NCBI GenBank assembly: GCA_944800085.1
Contig: CALYLO010000007.1
Location: forward strand, 235,001 to 299,000
Length of the DNA stretch: 64,000 bases
Direction: 5' to 3'
Source: Paenibacillus melissococcoides
GTDB lineage: Bacteria; Bacillota; Bacilli; Paenibacillales; Paenibacillaceae
Translations under genes and position numbers: made by a program
Shown: positions 51,124-58,567 of the stretch, in pieces
Numbering within the stretch: the first letter of the stretch is position 1
How the letters are laid out: every line of letters starts with the position of its first letter
The notes under the pieces: model-generated
What the model saw: only the letters and a program-made list of their open reading frames with translations
What the model was told of the DNA's origin: nothing
Databases searched by the model: none

Positions 51124-51153
51124 ATTATAACAACAAGTTTAAATTAATGTCAA
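51124..51153 (-). promoter_or_regulatory. Second sigma-A promoter of veg (distal)
   Basis: TTGACA (51148-51153), 18-base spacer, TATAAT (51124-51129), about 40 bases upstream of the proximal promoter in an AT-rich stretch. Confidence 0.7.
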
Positions 51154-51204
51154 TGTGTTTTTTTGCCCAAATGGTATAACATATGATGAAAATTCGTTTT
51201 TTAT

Positions 51205-52098
51205 TCAAATAACGGACGGTGTAACTTTTAAAGTCGATAAATCTTTCCATTTCGGCATGCCGATCCGGTAGCTTCCTCTCGTCTCAATGCCGCCGACTCC
51301 ATCGATTCCCGACATCGTATGAGGCGAAATTTCCGCGATCTTCACCGTGTTCTTGACCGGGGTGTAGGAGGCCCTGACCGCCACATAGACCGGATCAAGC
51401 GCGTGAATCATAATCCGCCCCGGAGAGCTGGCGAAGTTGGCCCCGGCCTGAAGAAGGGCTTCGAAATGGGATTGGCATGCCCCCGCCACAATCGTCATCA
51501 GATCGAGATGGCGTTCGAACTGCCTGGCAATGTGAACGGCATTGACGAAGTTCTGGGAGTTTTTGTAGCTTTGCAAATTGTACAGATCACGCTGCTTCAA
51601 CTGCTTGAGCACGCCGTCATGGCCTGTCAGCACCACGATGTCGGGCTGGACCACCGGCAGCAGCCGGTACAGCGCGTCTGCCATATTTGCCTCCGACACA
51701 TAATGACCCTCCGCAGGGACCCGCAGCTGCCGATAGATCGCCAAGCTTTTCTGCAAATAATTCGGATCTCCGTCCAAGTGTAACACCTTGCCGGGCATTT
51801 CGAAATAAGCCGATGAATGGACCGGATCAGCCATTGAAATTTCGGCCTGCTGACGTTCCGTCTCTCTCCTGTTCTTCTCCTCTAACGCTTCCACCGACTG
51901 CAGCATCTTGATGTGGGCCTGCTGTGTGCGGCGCTTGACGGTCGACTCAGGCACTCTCACCAGATCATGAATCGGCGAGTCGGCGATCAGGCGGTAATCC
52001 GTGCCTTTGAGGATTGCCTTGTCTAGATGGACCGTCTCCACACGGAACGTAATATCGCCGCCATAAGACTTGCGTACGACCAAATCTCCTTGCTTCAT
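51205..52098 (-). CDS. yabG: Sporulation-specific coat protease YabG
   Basis: Peptidase made late under sigma-K that trims coat proteins such as SafA and SpoIVA. The 297-residue protein has the family segments KQGDLVVRKSYGGDITFRVE at the start, VPAEGHYVSEANMADALYRLLPVVQPDIVVLTGHDG and GACQSHFEALLQAGANFASSPGR, which holds conserved Cys and His. ATG 52098 is chosen because GAGAGGTGA lies 8 bases upstream. Located after ksgA as in B. subtilis. Confidence 0.94.
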   Translation of the reverse strand: MKQGDLVVRKSYGGDITFRVETVHLDKAILKGTDYRLIADSPIHDLVRVPESTVKRRTQQAHIKMLQSVEALEEKNRRETERQQAEISMADPVHSSAYFEMPGKVLHLDGDPNYLQKSLAIYRQLRVPAEGHYVSEANMADALYRLLPVVQPDIVVLTGHDGVLKQLKQRDLYNLQSYKNSQNFVNAVHIARQFERHLDLMTIVAGACQSHFEALLQAGANFASSPGRIMIHALDPVYVAVRASYTPVKNTVKIAEISPHTMSGIDGVGGIETRGSYRIGMPKWKDLSTLKVTPSVI

Positions 52099-52151
52099 AG
52101 GATCGATCACCTCTCTTTGACCATCCTATGGGCAGATGCATCATTTGGTGC

Positions 52152-53066
52152 TCATTGTTTTGGCGATGCGGCATCTTTCCCGTTCTTGAACCGATCATGA
52201 AGCACATTGCTGAACCGGGCAAATTCTTGCAGCGACAGCGTCTCTCCCCGGCGGTTCGGATCAATATCCGCCTCCGCGAACGCCTGGCTCAGCAGCTCCG
52301 TTCCCCATGCCGTGCCGTATTTGGCCTTCATATTGTTCCACAAGGTCTTCCTCCGCTGGGCGAACGCCCCCTGGATGACCTCGAACAGGAGCGCTTCGTC
52401 CTTCGCCTCCACCGGCGGCTGCTCGCGAATGCGCAGCTTAATGACGGCCGACTCCACATTCGGCTGCGGAATAAATACGGAGGGAGGCACGGTGCATACC
52501 AACTGCGGCTCGCTGAAGTATTGGACCGCCGCGCTCAAGCTGCCGTAATCCTTCGTTCCGGGTTGGGCCGCCATCCGTTCGGCCACTTCCTTCTGAATCA
52601 TGACGACGATGTTTTTGAGCGGCAGCCGTTCCTCCAGCAGCTTCATCAAAATCGGGGTCGTGACGTAGTAAGGGAGATTGGCTACGACACTGACCTTGTC
52701 CATGGCGTCGAACTGTTCCCGGAACAGCTCGCCCAGATCGACCTTCAGCACGTCTCCGTGAACAACACGCACATTCGGATAGGGCTCGAGCACCTCGCCC
52801 AGAATCGGAATCAGGCGCTGATCGATCTCCACGGCCGCCACTTGACCCGCCTGCTGCGCCAACTGCTCCGTCAAGGCTCCGATCCCCGGCCCGATCTCCA
52901 ACGCGCCTGTCGCGCTGTCCAGCTCCGCTGCGTCGACGATGCGCCGCATAATATTCATATCGACCAAAAAATTTTGCCCGAGGCTTTTCTTAAAAGCAAA
53001 TCCGTGCTTGCGCACAATCTCCTTCGTCCTCGATGGCGTTGCGATATCAATCGAAGGCTTGTTCAT
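52152..53066 (-). CDS. ksgA: 16S rRNA (adenine1518-N6/adenine1519-N6)-dimethyltransferase
   Basis: Dimethylates the two adenines of the 16S 3'-terminal loop; also the kasugamycin-sensitivity determinant. The 304-residue protein has KKSLGQNFLVDMN, the SAM motif LEIGPGIGALTEQLA, the catalytic NLPYYVTTPIL and a C-terminal domain. GGAAGGAG lies about 9 bases before ATG 53066, which is inside the 3' end of rnmV (20-base overlap). Confidence 0.96.
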   Translation of the reverse strand: MNKPSIDIATPSRTKEIVRKHGFAFKKSLGQNFLVDMNIMRRIVDAAELDSATGALEIGPGIGALTEQLAQQAGQVAAVEIDQRLIPILGEVLEPYPNVRVVHGDVLKVDLGELFREQFDAMDKVSVVANLPYYVTTPILMKLLEERLPLKNIVVMIQKEVAERMAAQPGTKDYGSLSAAVQYFSEPQLVCTVPPSVFIPQPNVESAVIKLRIREQPPVEAKDEALLFEVIQGAFAQRRKTLWNNMKAKYGTAWGTELLSQAFAEADIDPNRRGETLSLQEFARFSNVLHDRFKNGKDAASPKQ

Positions 53067-53649
53067 TCTGTCGTTCTCCTTCCGTACCCGTTACGATATG
53101 TGCAGAAGCCTCCTGCTTGTCCAATCTGGCCAGCGCGGCCTCGAACTCCGCGCGGCCTATCTGGAACATGCGGCATCGCTTAAGCAGCTGCTTCGCATTG
53201 CAATATCCGATGCCGAGAATCTCCCCCAGCCGGTTCCGGCGTTCCGCCGCTCCCGTCTGGATCGTCAGGCCCGCTTCCACCAAATCCGCCCAGACGAGCT
53301 CCGCAGGGGCAGAGGGCATCTCGGTCCTGACGTGGGCCAGCGCCGCGCGAATCGCCTCCGGCGAGGCGTTCTCCACGCCAAGGTCTCCCTTGGCTATCGC
53401 TTCCTGCCGCGGCAGGAAGGCGTGCTTGCAGCCAGGCACCCGCTCCGCGAGCTTTTTGCGAATCCGTTCCCCGGCATGATCCGGATCGGTAAATATGATG
53501 ACTCCCCGCCGTTCCTGCGCCAAGGCGATGCGCCGTATCGTCATCTCGCTGACGGCCGAACCCCCCGTCTCGATCGTGTCGGCTTCCACGGCCCGCTGAA
53601 TGGCTACGGTATCATCTTTTCCTTCCACCACAATCACTTCTCGAATCAC
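53047..53649 (-). CDS. rnmV: Ribonuclease M5
   Basis: Matures 5S rRNA. Toprim-domain nuclease of 200 residues: VIVVEGKDDTVAIQRA with the catalytic Glu (about 9), FTDPDHAGERIRKKLAE with the Asp-x-Asp pair, and a C-terminal helical domain GIGYCNAKQLLKR. GTG start with GAGAGGAG upstream. Translationally coupled to ksgA. Confidence 0.95.
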   Translation of the reverse strand: MIREVIVVEGKDDTVAIQRAVEADTIETGGSAVSEMTIRRIALAQERRGVIIFTDPDHAGERIRKKLAERVPGCKHAFLPRQEAIAKGDLGVENASPEAIRAALAHVRTEMPSAPAELVWADLVEAGLTIQTGAAERRNRLGEILGIGYCNAKQLLKRCRMFQIGRAEFEAALARLDKQEASAHIVTGTEGERQNEQAFD

Positions 53650-53689
53650 AACTGCTGCTCCTCTCCGTTCCCGCTGCCGCCTCTATGTA

Positions 53690-53724
53690 AAAACACAAAA
53701 GAAGAGGGAATTCCCTCTTCTTAG
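53690..53724 (-). terminator. Intrinsic terminator after yabE
   Basis: A perfect 24-base palindrome (AAGAAGAGGGAA and its complement, 53701-53724), then TTTGTGTTTTT on the minus strand. Confidence 0.9.
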
Positions 53725-53769
53725 AATGACATAAAACGTTGTATCTTACTATATGTTTATAACGCCGCC

Positions 53770-54882
53770 CTAATTCAATTCGGGCTTCACCGGACCGATA
53801 ACATATACCGTGTATCCGTGCTTGCGGCCGAATTTGCGGACGGTGCTGCTGCTGTCGAAGTAGACATCAATGATGTTGCCCTTGACTGCCCCGCCGGTAT
53901 CTTCCGCGCGGCGGAATCCGATACCTTCAATGTACACCCACCAGCCGAGCGGTATGACATCCGGATCGACGGCGATGGTGCGGCCTTCGGACACGATGGC
54001 CCCGGATGCGGTCTTCGCTCCTGCAGAGCCCTCCTGTTCGGTATAGGCGGTCAATTCCACGTTTTTAAGCACTTTTTTATAGTTGAAATCAAGGCTTCCG
54101 TCAGACAGGTTCCCCCCGCTGGCGGACAGTACGGCGACTTCCGGCTCTTTTTTGGTGCCGTAAGCAACGATTTGGTTCACTTGCTTCGTTTCCACCTTTT
54201 TATCCACCATTTTGGAGTACACGAGCTTGCCGTCCTCGTACACCTTCTCGATCTTTTGGATAACCAGGCCTTCCTGGCCTTTTTGGACCGTCTTCGTCTT
54301 GCCCTTCGCCAAGCTCGGATCGGCTTTCTTTACCGTCCGGAACGGAACCTTTACTTTTCGCTCCTCGACATTTTTGCGGACGTCGATAATCCGGATATCC
54401 ATATTTTCCGTTACGGCGGTCTCTTTTTCAGGGATGACCTTATCCTCCGGCTTGACGGGTATATTCAATGCGATCAAGGCTTCGTCGACTGATTTCTTCG
54501 TCGTGTAATGCGTCGCTTTCTTGCCGGCCATCAGAATATTGACCGGCTTGGCGCGTTCGATGATGACCCGATCACCATCGGCGATTTCCGAATCCAACGG
54601 CTTCGACACCACATCATGGGCCCCAACGGCTATCGCGTGCTCATCCAAAACATCGCGCAGCATCGATTCCCGGGTGACCAAAGCTTCTTCCCGTCCATCC
54701 ACATAGACGGACAGGGTCTTCTTGGACGCGCTGTACTGAAATAATACGGCTATCAAGGTAATTACAACCGCCATAACGATGATGACAGAGACGATACGAA
54801 CATTTTCATGCTTCCATCGCATTGCGAGCGACATGCTGGATGATCGGGGTTCATGGGTTTCGTCTTGAACGAGCTGTCCCAC
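53770..54882 (-). CDS. yabE: YabE: membrane-anchored DUF348-G5-3D cell-wall protein
   Basis: Likely peptidoglycan-acting exported protein, related to resuscitation-promoting proteins. The 370-residue protein has one N-terminal membrane anchor (about 28-51), two DUF348 units (about 55-165), a G5 domain (about 170-265) and a C-terminal 3D domain with the three acidic sites in AVDPDVIPLGWWVYI, AEDTGGAVKG and IIDVYFDS. The 3D domain is the catalytic core of MltA-like lytic transglycosylases. GTG start, 8 bases after AAGGAGG. The leader carries a c-di-AMP riboswitch followed by a terminator, so expression should fall when c-di-AMP is high. Confidence 0.94.
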   Translation of the reverse strand: MGQLVQDETHEPRSSSMSLAMRWKHENVRIVSVIIVMAVVITLIAVLFQYSASKKTLSVYVDGREEALVTRESMLRDVLDEHAIAVGAHDVVSKPLDSEIADGDRVIIERAKPVNILMAGKKATHYTTKKSVDEALIALNIPVKPEDKVIPEKETAVTENMDIRIIDVRKNVEERKVKVPFRTVKKADPSLAKGKTKTVQKGQEGLVIQKIEKVYEDGKLVYSKMVDKKVETKQVNQIVAYGTKKEPEVAVLSASGGNLSDGSLDFNYKKVLKNVELTAYTEQEGSAGAKTASGAIVSEGRTIAVDPDVIPLGWWVYIEGIGFRRAEDTGGAVKGNIIDVYFDSSSTVRKFGRKHGYTVYVIGPVKPELN

Positions 54883-55069
54883 TTCTCGGTCCTCCTTACA
54901 TAGTCCCGCCGTCGAGTGTTACGCATGATTTCTGGCTGACGCGACTATTTGAAGAATGTTTACGAAGCAACCTTGCGGTTCCTCCGCACCAACACCAGTA
55001 ACGGTTGTTCCTCACCTCCTGTTTCTTACACCTATGACGTCTTTCTTTTCTTTATTCAAAAAAAGAAGA

Positions 55070-55122
55070 TTTCAAGAAAAACAAAAGAAGCCTGGTGCAA
55101 GAGGCGACTCTTTCATGGCTTC
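55070..55122 (-). terminator. Riboswitch terminator in the yabE leader
   Basis: GAAGCC (55117-55122) pairs with GGCTTC (55087-55092); an inner hairpin AAGAG-tcgc-CTCTT sits in the loop; TTTTGTTTTTCTT follows on the minus strand. It lies between the aptamer and yabE and is the likely expression platform. Confidence 0.85.
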
Positions 55123-55134
55123 TCAATGAAACCC

Positions 55135-55368
55135 AAACGTCATCAGTCAAGGACGCACGAGGACCCCTCTCTCCGTACGCTGACGAGGTTAGCTGTCGGG
55201 TTCGGGCTGCGAGAGTCGCCCTGTCGCTGCGAACCGGCTCATGGCTCGGCTGCACCGAATTCACCCCAAGGAATCAATCCACGCGTACAGCCAGGCAATC
55301 GATGCGCGGCCAACACGCCATTTGGTTCCCCCGCTCTCCACTCAAGGAGATTAAGCGATACTGGTTGG
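55135..55368 (-). ncRNA. ydaO/yuaA-type c-di-AMP riboswitch
   Basis: Read on the minus strand the leader contains, in order, CGCTTAATCTCC, GCGGGGGAACCA, TTGGGGTGAATTC, CCGAGCCATGAGCCGGTTCGCAG, CCGACAGCTAACCTCGTCAGCG and GGAGAGAGGGGTCC. These are the conserved blocks of the ydaO class, in the right order and spacing. Members of the class often precede wall-hydrolase genes and switch expression off when c-di-AMP binds, which fits yabE and the terminator that follows. Confidence 0.93.
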
Positions 55369-55410
55369 TTGGAACAATATTCAAGTTTTCGTTTCGAACA
55401 TCTGTGAGAA

Positions 55411-55440
55411 ATCATATCGTGTTTGTAATCACCTTGTAAA
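55411..55440 (-). promoter_or_regulatory. Candidate sigma-A promoter of the riboswitch-yabE transcript
   Basis: TTTACA (55435-55440), 18-base spacer, TATGAT (55411-55416), about 40 bases before the first conserved riboswitch block. The remaining 55441-55561 is AT-rich without other features. Confidence 0.55.
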
Positions 55441-55561
55441 GACAGTATCAATTCCGTTTTAAGCGAAAAAGGGTTAAAAAAAGTTACAATTTCGCATTTT
55501 CACAATGTAATCCACTTATTTGGTGGCCTACATCTTTATTTCATCGGTTTTTCATCGATTT

Positions 55562-56338
55562 TCAACGTATGTCAAAACATGTCAAAGCATTTTCGGTCGT
55601 CATTCTGCAAATTTCTTCAAATTCCATTCCTTTCAATTCAGCCGCCGCTTCGGCAACGAGACGAACATAAGCAGACTCATTCCGCTTTCCTCGAAATGGA
55701 TGCGGCGTTAAATATGGGGAGTCCGTCTCGACGAGCAAGCGGTCATTCGGGATGCGGACGAGCACTTCCTTCGGCTGCTTGGCGTTCTTGAACGTAATCG
55801 GTCCGCCAAATGAGATATAAAATCCCATGTCAAGGCATATTTTAGCCGTTTCCCAGCTTCCGGAGAAAGAGTGCATGATGCCGCCCACCTCGCTGGCCTT
55901 CTCTTCGCGCAAAATCCGGACGACATCCTCATGAGCCTCGCGGTTATGAATAATAATCGGCAGCTTCAGCTCCCGCGCCAGCCCGATCTGTTGCCGGAAC
56001 ACGCGCTGCTGCACATCCTTGGGAGACGTGTCCCAATGGTAGTCCAGCCCGATCTCCCCGATGGCAACTACCTTACCATGCTGTGTCAGATCGGCAATCC
56101 ACTGCATATCCTCGGTCTTCATCGTGATGGCATCGGTTGGGTGCCAGCCCACGGCGGCGTATATAAAATCGTATTTCTCCGCCAAGGCCATCGTCGTCGG
56201 GATCGTCTCCCGGTTGAACCCGACATTCACCATTCTCGTGACTCCCTGCTCGAAGGCGCGGGCGATAATCTCTTCCCGGTCGGCGTCAAAAGCTTCATTA
56301 TCTAAATGGGTATGCGTATCAAATAGCATCGAAGTCAC
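55562..56338 (-). CDS. tatD: TatD family metal-dependent hydrolase
   Basis: TIM-barrel nuclease or hydrolase (YabD in B. subtilis). In the 258-residue protein the metal ligands lie in DTHTHLDN (start), AIGEIGLDYHW, IIHNREAHEDVV, MHSFSGSWE and VETDSPYLTPHPFRGKRNESAY. Substrate in vivo is not settled; TatD proteins are 3'-5' DNases. Follows the HD phosphohydrolase and precedes the riboswitch. Confidence 0.94.
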   Translation of the reverse strand: MTSMLFDTHTHLDNEAFDADREEIIARAFEQGVTRMVNVGFNRETIPTTMALAEKYDFIYAAVGWHPTDAITMKTEDMQWIADLTQHGKVVAIGEIGLDYHWDTSPKDVQQRVFRQQIGLARELKLPIIIHNREAHEDVVRILREEKASEVGGIMHSFSGSWETAKICLDMGFYISFGGPITFKNAKQPKEVLVRIPNDRLLVETDSPYLTPHPFRGKRNESAYVRLVAEAAAELKGMEFEEICRMTTENALTCFDIR

Positions 56339-56439
56339 TCCTTCTTGATGATGGTATGCTTGTCTTCCCGAATGAACGTCCGGCTTGGTCCCGTTCTGGA
56401 TCGCTTCCCGCCCTCCTATGATGAAGAGAAGACGGCTTG

Positions 56440-57729
56440 TTATCCGATCTCGCCGGACAGGAACAACTGCCGCACATCGGCGGGCAGCGCATGCTGAGCG
56501 GCTTCCAGCTTGTCCTTCGGAAAGTAAATATAATGCTTCCCTCTCCGGATGCCGCTAATCGAGCGGACGATATCCGATTTCTTCGACAGCTCCATGACGC
56601 GGCCATACGGATCGAGCAGCAAAATATGCTGCTGCGTCGGCTCATCGCCTACCCGGTACACATCGTACGGATTGTCTGAAGGCGAATCGAACATCAAGTC
56701 GTACTCCGGGTCGAGTCCCGCTTCCGTCCAGACTTGGGACAGGCGGCGCACCGTCGCTTTATCCAGTTGATCCGTTTCAATATATTTGTATAGTTTACGC
56801 TCCATGAACCGCTCGCACAAGTCGGCCAACCGCTCATCCTTCTCCAGGCGCCATTGCGTGAACGTCGTCTGCACCAGAGCTTCATCCAGCTTCAAATAAT
56901 CCGAGGTTCCGATCGTCCCCTCGAACAGCGAGGTAAGCGGCGGCAAAAAGAACCGAAACGCAAAGCCTTCCCGGTACAGCTCCGCCGCGCGTTTGAAAAT
57001 ATGCCGCAGCAGCATCTCGGAGCTGCGGGTCACCGGATGGAAGTAGACCTGCCAGTACATCTCATACCGGGAGAGCAAGTAATGCTCCACCGCATGCATG
57101 CCGCTCTCCTTCACGACGATGCGATCCTTATGCGGGCGCAGAAGCCTTAATATCCGATCGAGATCGAAGGTGCCGTAATTGACGCCGGTGAAATAGGCAT
57201 CCCGCAGCAAATAATCCATCCGATCGGCATCGAGCGGTCCGGATACAAGATTGACGACAATCGGGGATGCGTATGATTTGCGAATGACGGACGCGACCTT
57301 CTCCGGGAATCCGGGATCGATCCTGGCCAGTACGCGGTGGATTTCAGTATCTTCCAATATAATACGGCAAGTCCAGTCCTCGTGGAACATGCCGAACGCC
57401 TCTTCTATCGAGTGGGAGAATGGCCCGTGCCCCACATCATGCAGGAGGGCGGCGCACAGAGCGAGCAGCCCTTCTTCTTCGGGCCAATCCGCATACCGGT
57501 TCCGTTCGAATTGAGAAATGATCCGGCGCGTAATCTCATATACGCCGAGCGAATGGGAGAAGCGGCTGTGCTCGGCCCCATGGAACGTGAAATAGGAAGT
57601 CCCCAACTGGCGGATACGACGTAGCCGTTGAAATTCGCTCGTATTGATTAGATCCCAGATTGTCCGATCCTGGACATGCACATAATTATGAACCGGATCC
57701 TTGAACACTTTTTCTTCTTGCAGCATCAT
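56440..57729 (-). CDS. HD-domain phosphohydrolase, YwfO-like (dNTPase family)
   Basis: About 429 residues. The metal-binding HD domain begins near residue 45: GAEHSRFSHSLGVYEITRRII, then LLALCAALLHDVGHGPFSHSIEEAF with the HD pair (about 110-111) and LVSGPLDADRMDYLLRDAYFTGV with the last Asp. Length and motifs fit the YwfO group, related to dNTP triphosphohydrolases. AAGGAGGGAAAC precedes ATG 57729; an upstream frame extension of 54 codons is not supported. It stands where B. subtilis has metS, and shares a 370-base divergent region with abrB. Confidence 0.88.
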   Translation of the reverse strand: MMLQEEKVFKDPVHNYVHVQDRTIWDLINTSEFQRLRRIRQLGTSYFTFHGAEHSRFSHSLGVYEITRRIISQFERNRYADWPEEEGLLALCAALLHDVGHGPFSHSIEEAFGMFHEDWTCRIILEDTEIHRVLARIDPGFPEKVASVIRKSYASPIVVNLVSGPLDADRMDYLLRDAYFTGVNYGTFDLDRILRLLRPHKDRIVVKESGMHAVEHYLLSRYEMYWQVYFHPVTRSSEMLLRHIFKRAAELYREGFAFRFFLPPLTSLFEGTIGTSDYLKLDEALVQTTFTQWRLEKDERLADLCERFMERKLYKYIETDQLDKATVRRLSQVWTEAGLDPEYDLMFDSPSDNPYDVYRVGDEPTQQHILLLDPYGRVMELSKKSDIVRSISGIRRGKHYIYFPKDKLEAAQHALPADVRQLFLSGEIG

Positions 57730-57813
57730 GTTTCCCTCCTTGGTTTCATGTGACGGATGCAGCGCTGAGAGCGCTTCGGCATAGCAATCGACTATAAAAT
57801 GACATCCGTTCCA

Positions 57814-57821
57814 TTTCGACA
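57814..57821 (-). promoter_or_regulatory. Spo0A box (TGTCGAAA) upstream of the HD phosphohydrolase
   Basis: The minus-strand octamer TGTCGAAA contains the 0A-box core TGTCGAA and lies about 90 bases before the HD gene, in the position of a promoter. A second perfect box on the plus strand, TTGTCGAA, lies at 57843-57850. Confidence 0.45.
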
Positions 57822-58002
57822 TCGTTTTCACATTTGGCCGAGTTGTCGAAATTGGGCGGAGACGCAGTACCCGATCGCAAATGGATAACATATAATACCA
57901 CTAAAGCGTAATAACGGGAATAGATACGTTAAAATCAGTTAAAAATCAGATAAAAAATTAATAAAAACCATAAATTAGCATAAAAATTATCCATTTTATA
58001 GG

Positions 58003-58031
58003 TTGACTAATATGGGAATGGTTGGTACGAT
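58003..58031 (+). promoter_or_regulatory. Sigma-A promoter of abrB
   Basis: TTGACT (58003-58008), 17-base spacer, TACGAT (58026-58031). Transcription would start near 58038, just ahead of the Spo0A box. Confidence 0.6.
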
Positions 58032-58052
58032 AATAAACAGTCAATCAGAAAA

Positions 58053-58060
58053 TTGTCGAA
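58053..58060 (+). promoter_or_regulatory. Spo0A box in the abrB leader
   Basis: TTGTCGAA is a perfect 0A box, about 15 bases downstream of the predicted abrB start point. In B. subtilis Spo0A-P represses abrB from boxes placed the same way. Confidence 0.7.
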
Positions 58061-58098
58061 TCATGACACATTATGTAATTAAGAGGAGAGCGTTGAAT

Positions 58099-58353
58099 AT
58101 GATGAAGTCCACTGGTATCGTTCGCAAAGTTGATGAACTGGGTCGTGTCGTTATTCCAATCGAGCTTCGCCGCACCTTGGGCATTGGTGAAAAAGATGCG
58201 CTGGAGATTTATGTGGATGGAGAGCGCATCATGCTCAAAAAATACGAGCCTGCCTGCATCTTCTGCGGCAATGCAGAGAACGTTACATACTTCAAAGGAA
58301 AAATTGTTTGCCACGAATGTATATCAGAAATCCCTCAACCTGTGACAAAATAA
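58099..58353 (+). CDS. abrB: Transition-state regulator AbrB with a C-terminal zinc-ribbon-like tail
   Basis: Global repressor of stationary-phase genes. The only plus-strand gene. Of 84 residues, about 1-50 are the swapped-hairpin domain (KSTGIVRKVDELGRVVIPIELRRTLGIGEKDALEIYVDGE), nearly the same as in B. subtilis. The tail differs: CIFC and CHEC, about 17 residues apart, look like a zinc ribbon. AGAGGAGAG precedes ATG 58099; a second ATG follows at once. It is convergent with rsmI and divergent from the HD gene. Spo0A control is indicated by the box at 58053-58060; a spoVG AT box in this window is a possible AbrB target. Confidence 0.94.
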   Translation: MMKSTGIVRKVDELGRVVIPIELRRTLGIGEKDALEIYVDGERIMLKKYEPACIFCGNAENVTYFKGKIVCHECISEIPQPVTK

Positions 58354-58419
58354 AAAAAATAGGTTATAATAGCACTAATCAACTTGTTAATTCTAACCTT
58401 TTTCATATCTTCCTTGGTG

Positions 58420-58458
58420 CCTTCATGGTTTAGAACCCGACCATGAAGGTCTTTTTTT
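58420..58458 (+). terminator. Intrinsic terminator after abrB
   Basis: CCTTCATGGT and ACCATGAAGG form perfect 10-bp arms with a 10-base loop, then TCTTTTTTT on the plus strand. Confidence 0.92.
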
Positions 58459-58484
58459 GCCTTGGAGAGGAGGTGAACACGCAT

Positions 58485-58553
58485 TTGAAATGGCAGGGAA
58501 CCATGCCTTATGGCCCCGGCTTCCGGAACCTCCGGCCCGGCTCATGCGAATGA
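58485..58553 (+). other. Possible 22-codon ORF with strong ribosome binding site
   Basis: GGAGAGGAGGTGAACACGCA precedes a TTG that opens 22 codons (LKWQGTMPYGPGFRNLRPGSCE) ending in TGA at 58551-58553. The ribosome binding site is among the strongest in the window, yet the frame is very short and lies after the abrB terminator. The last codons and the following bases form CCGGCTCAT-gcga-ATGAGCCGG. It may be a relic of a lost gene start rather than a real gene. Confidence 0.25.
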
Positions 58554-58567
58554 GCCGGAATCACCAA

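Noticed and set aside
55052..55451. Small ORFs between tatD and yabE
   Set aside because: The segment is explained by the c-di-AMP riboswitch and its terminator; the short frames are incidental.
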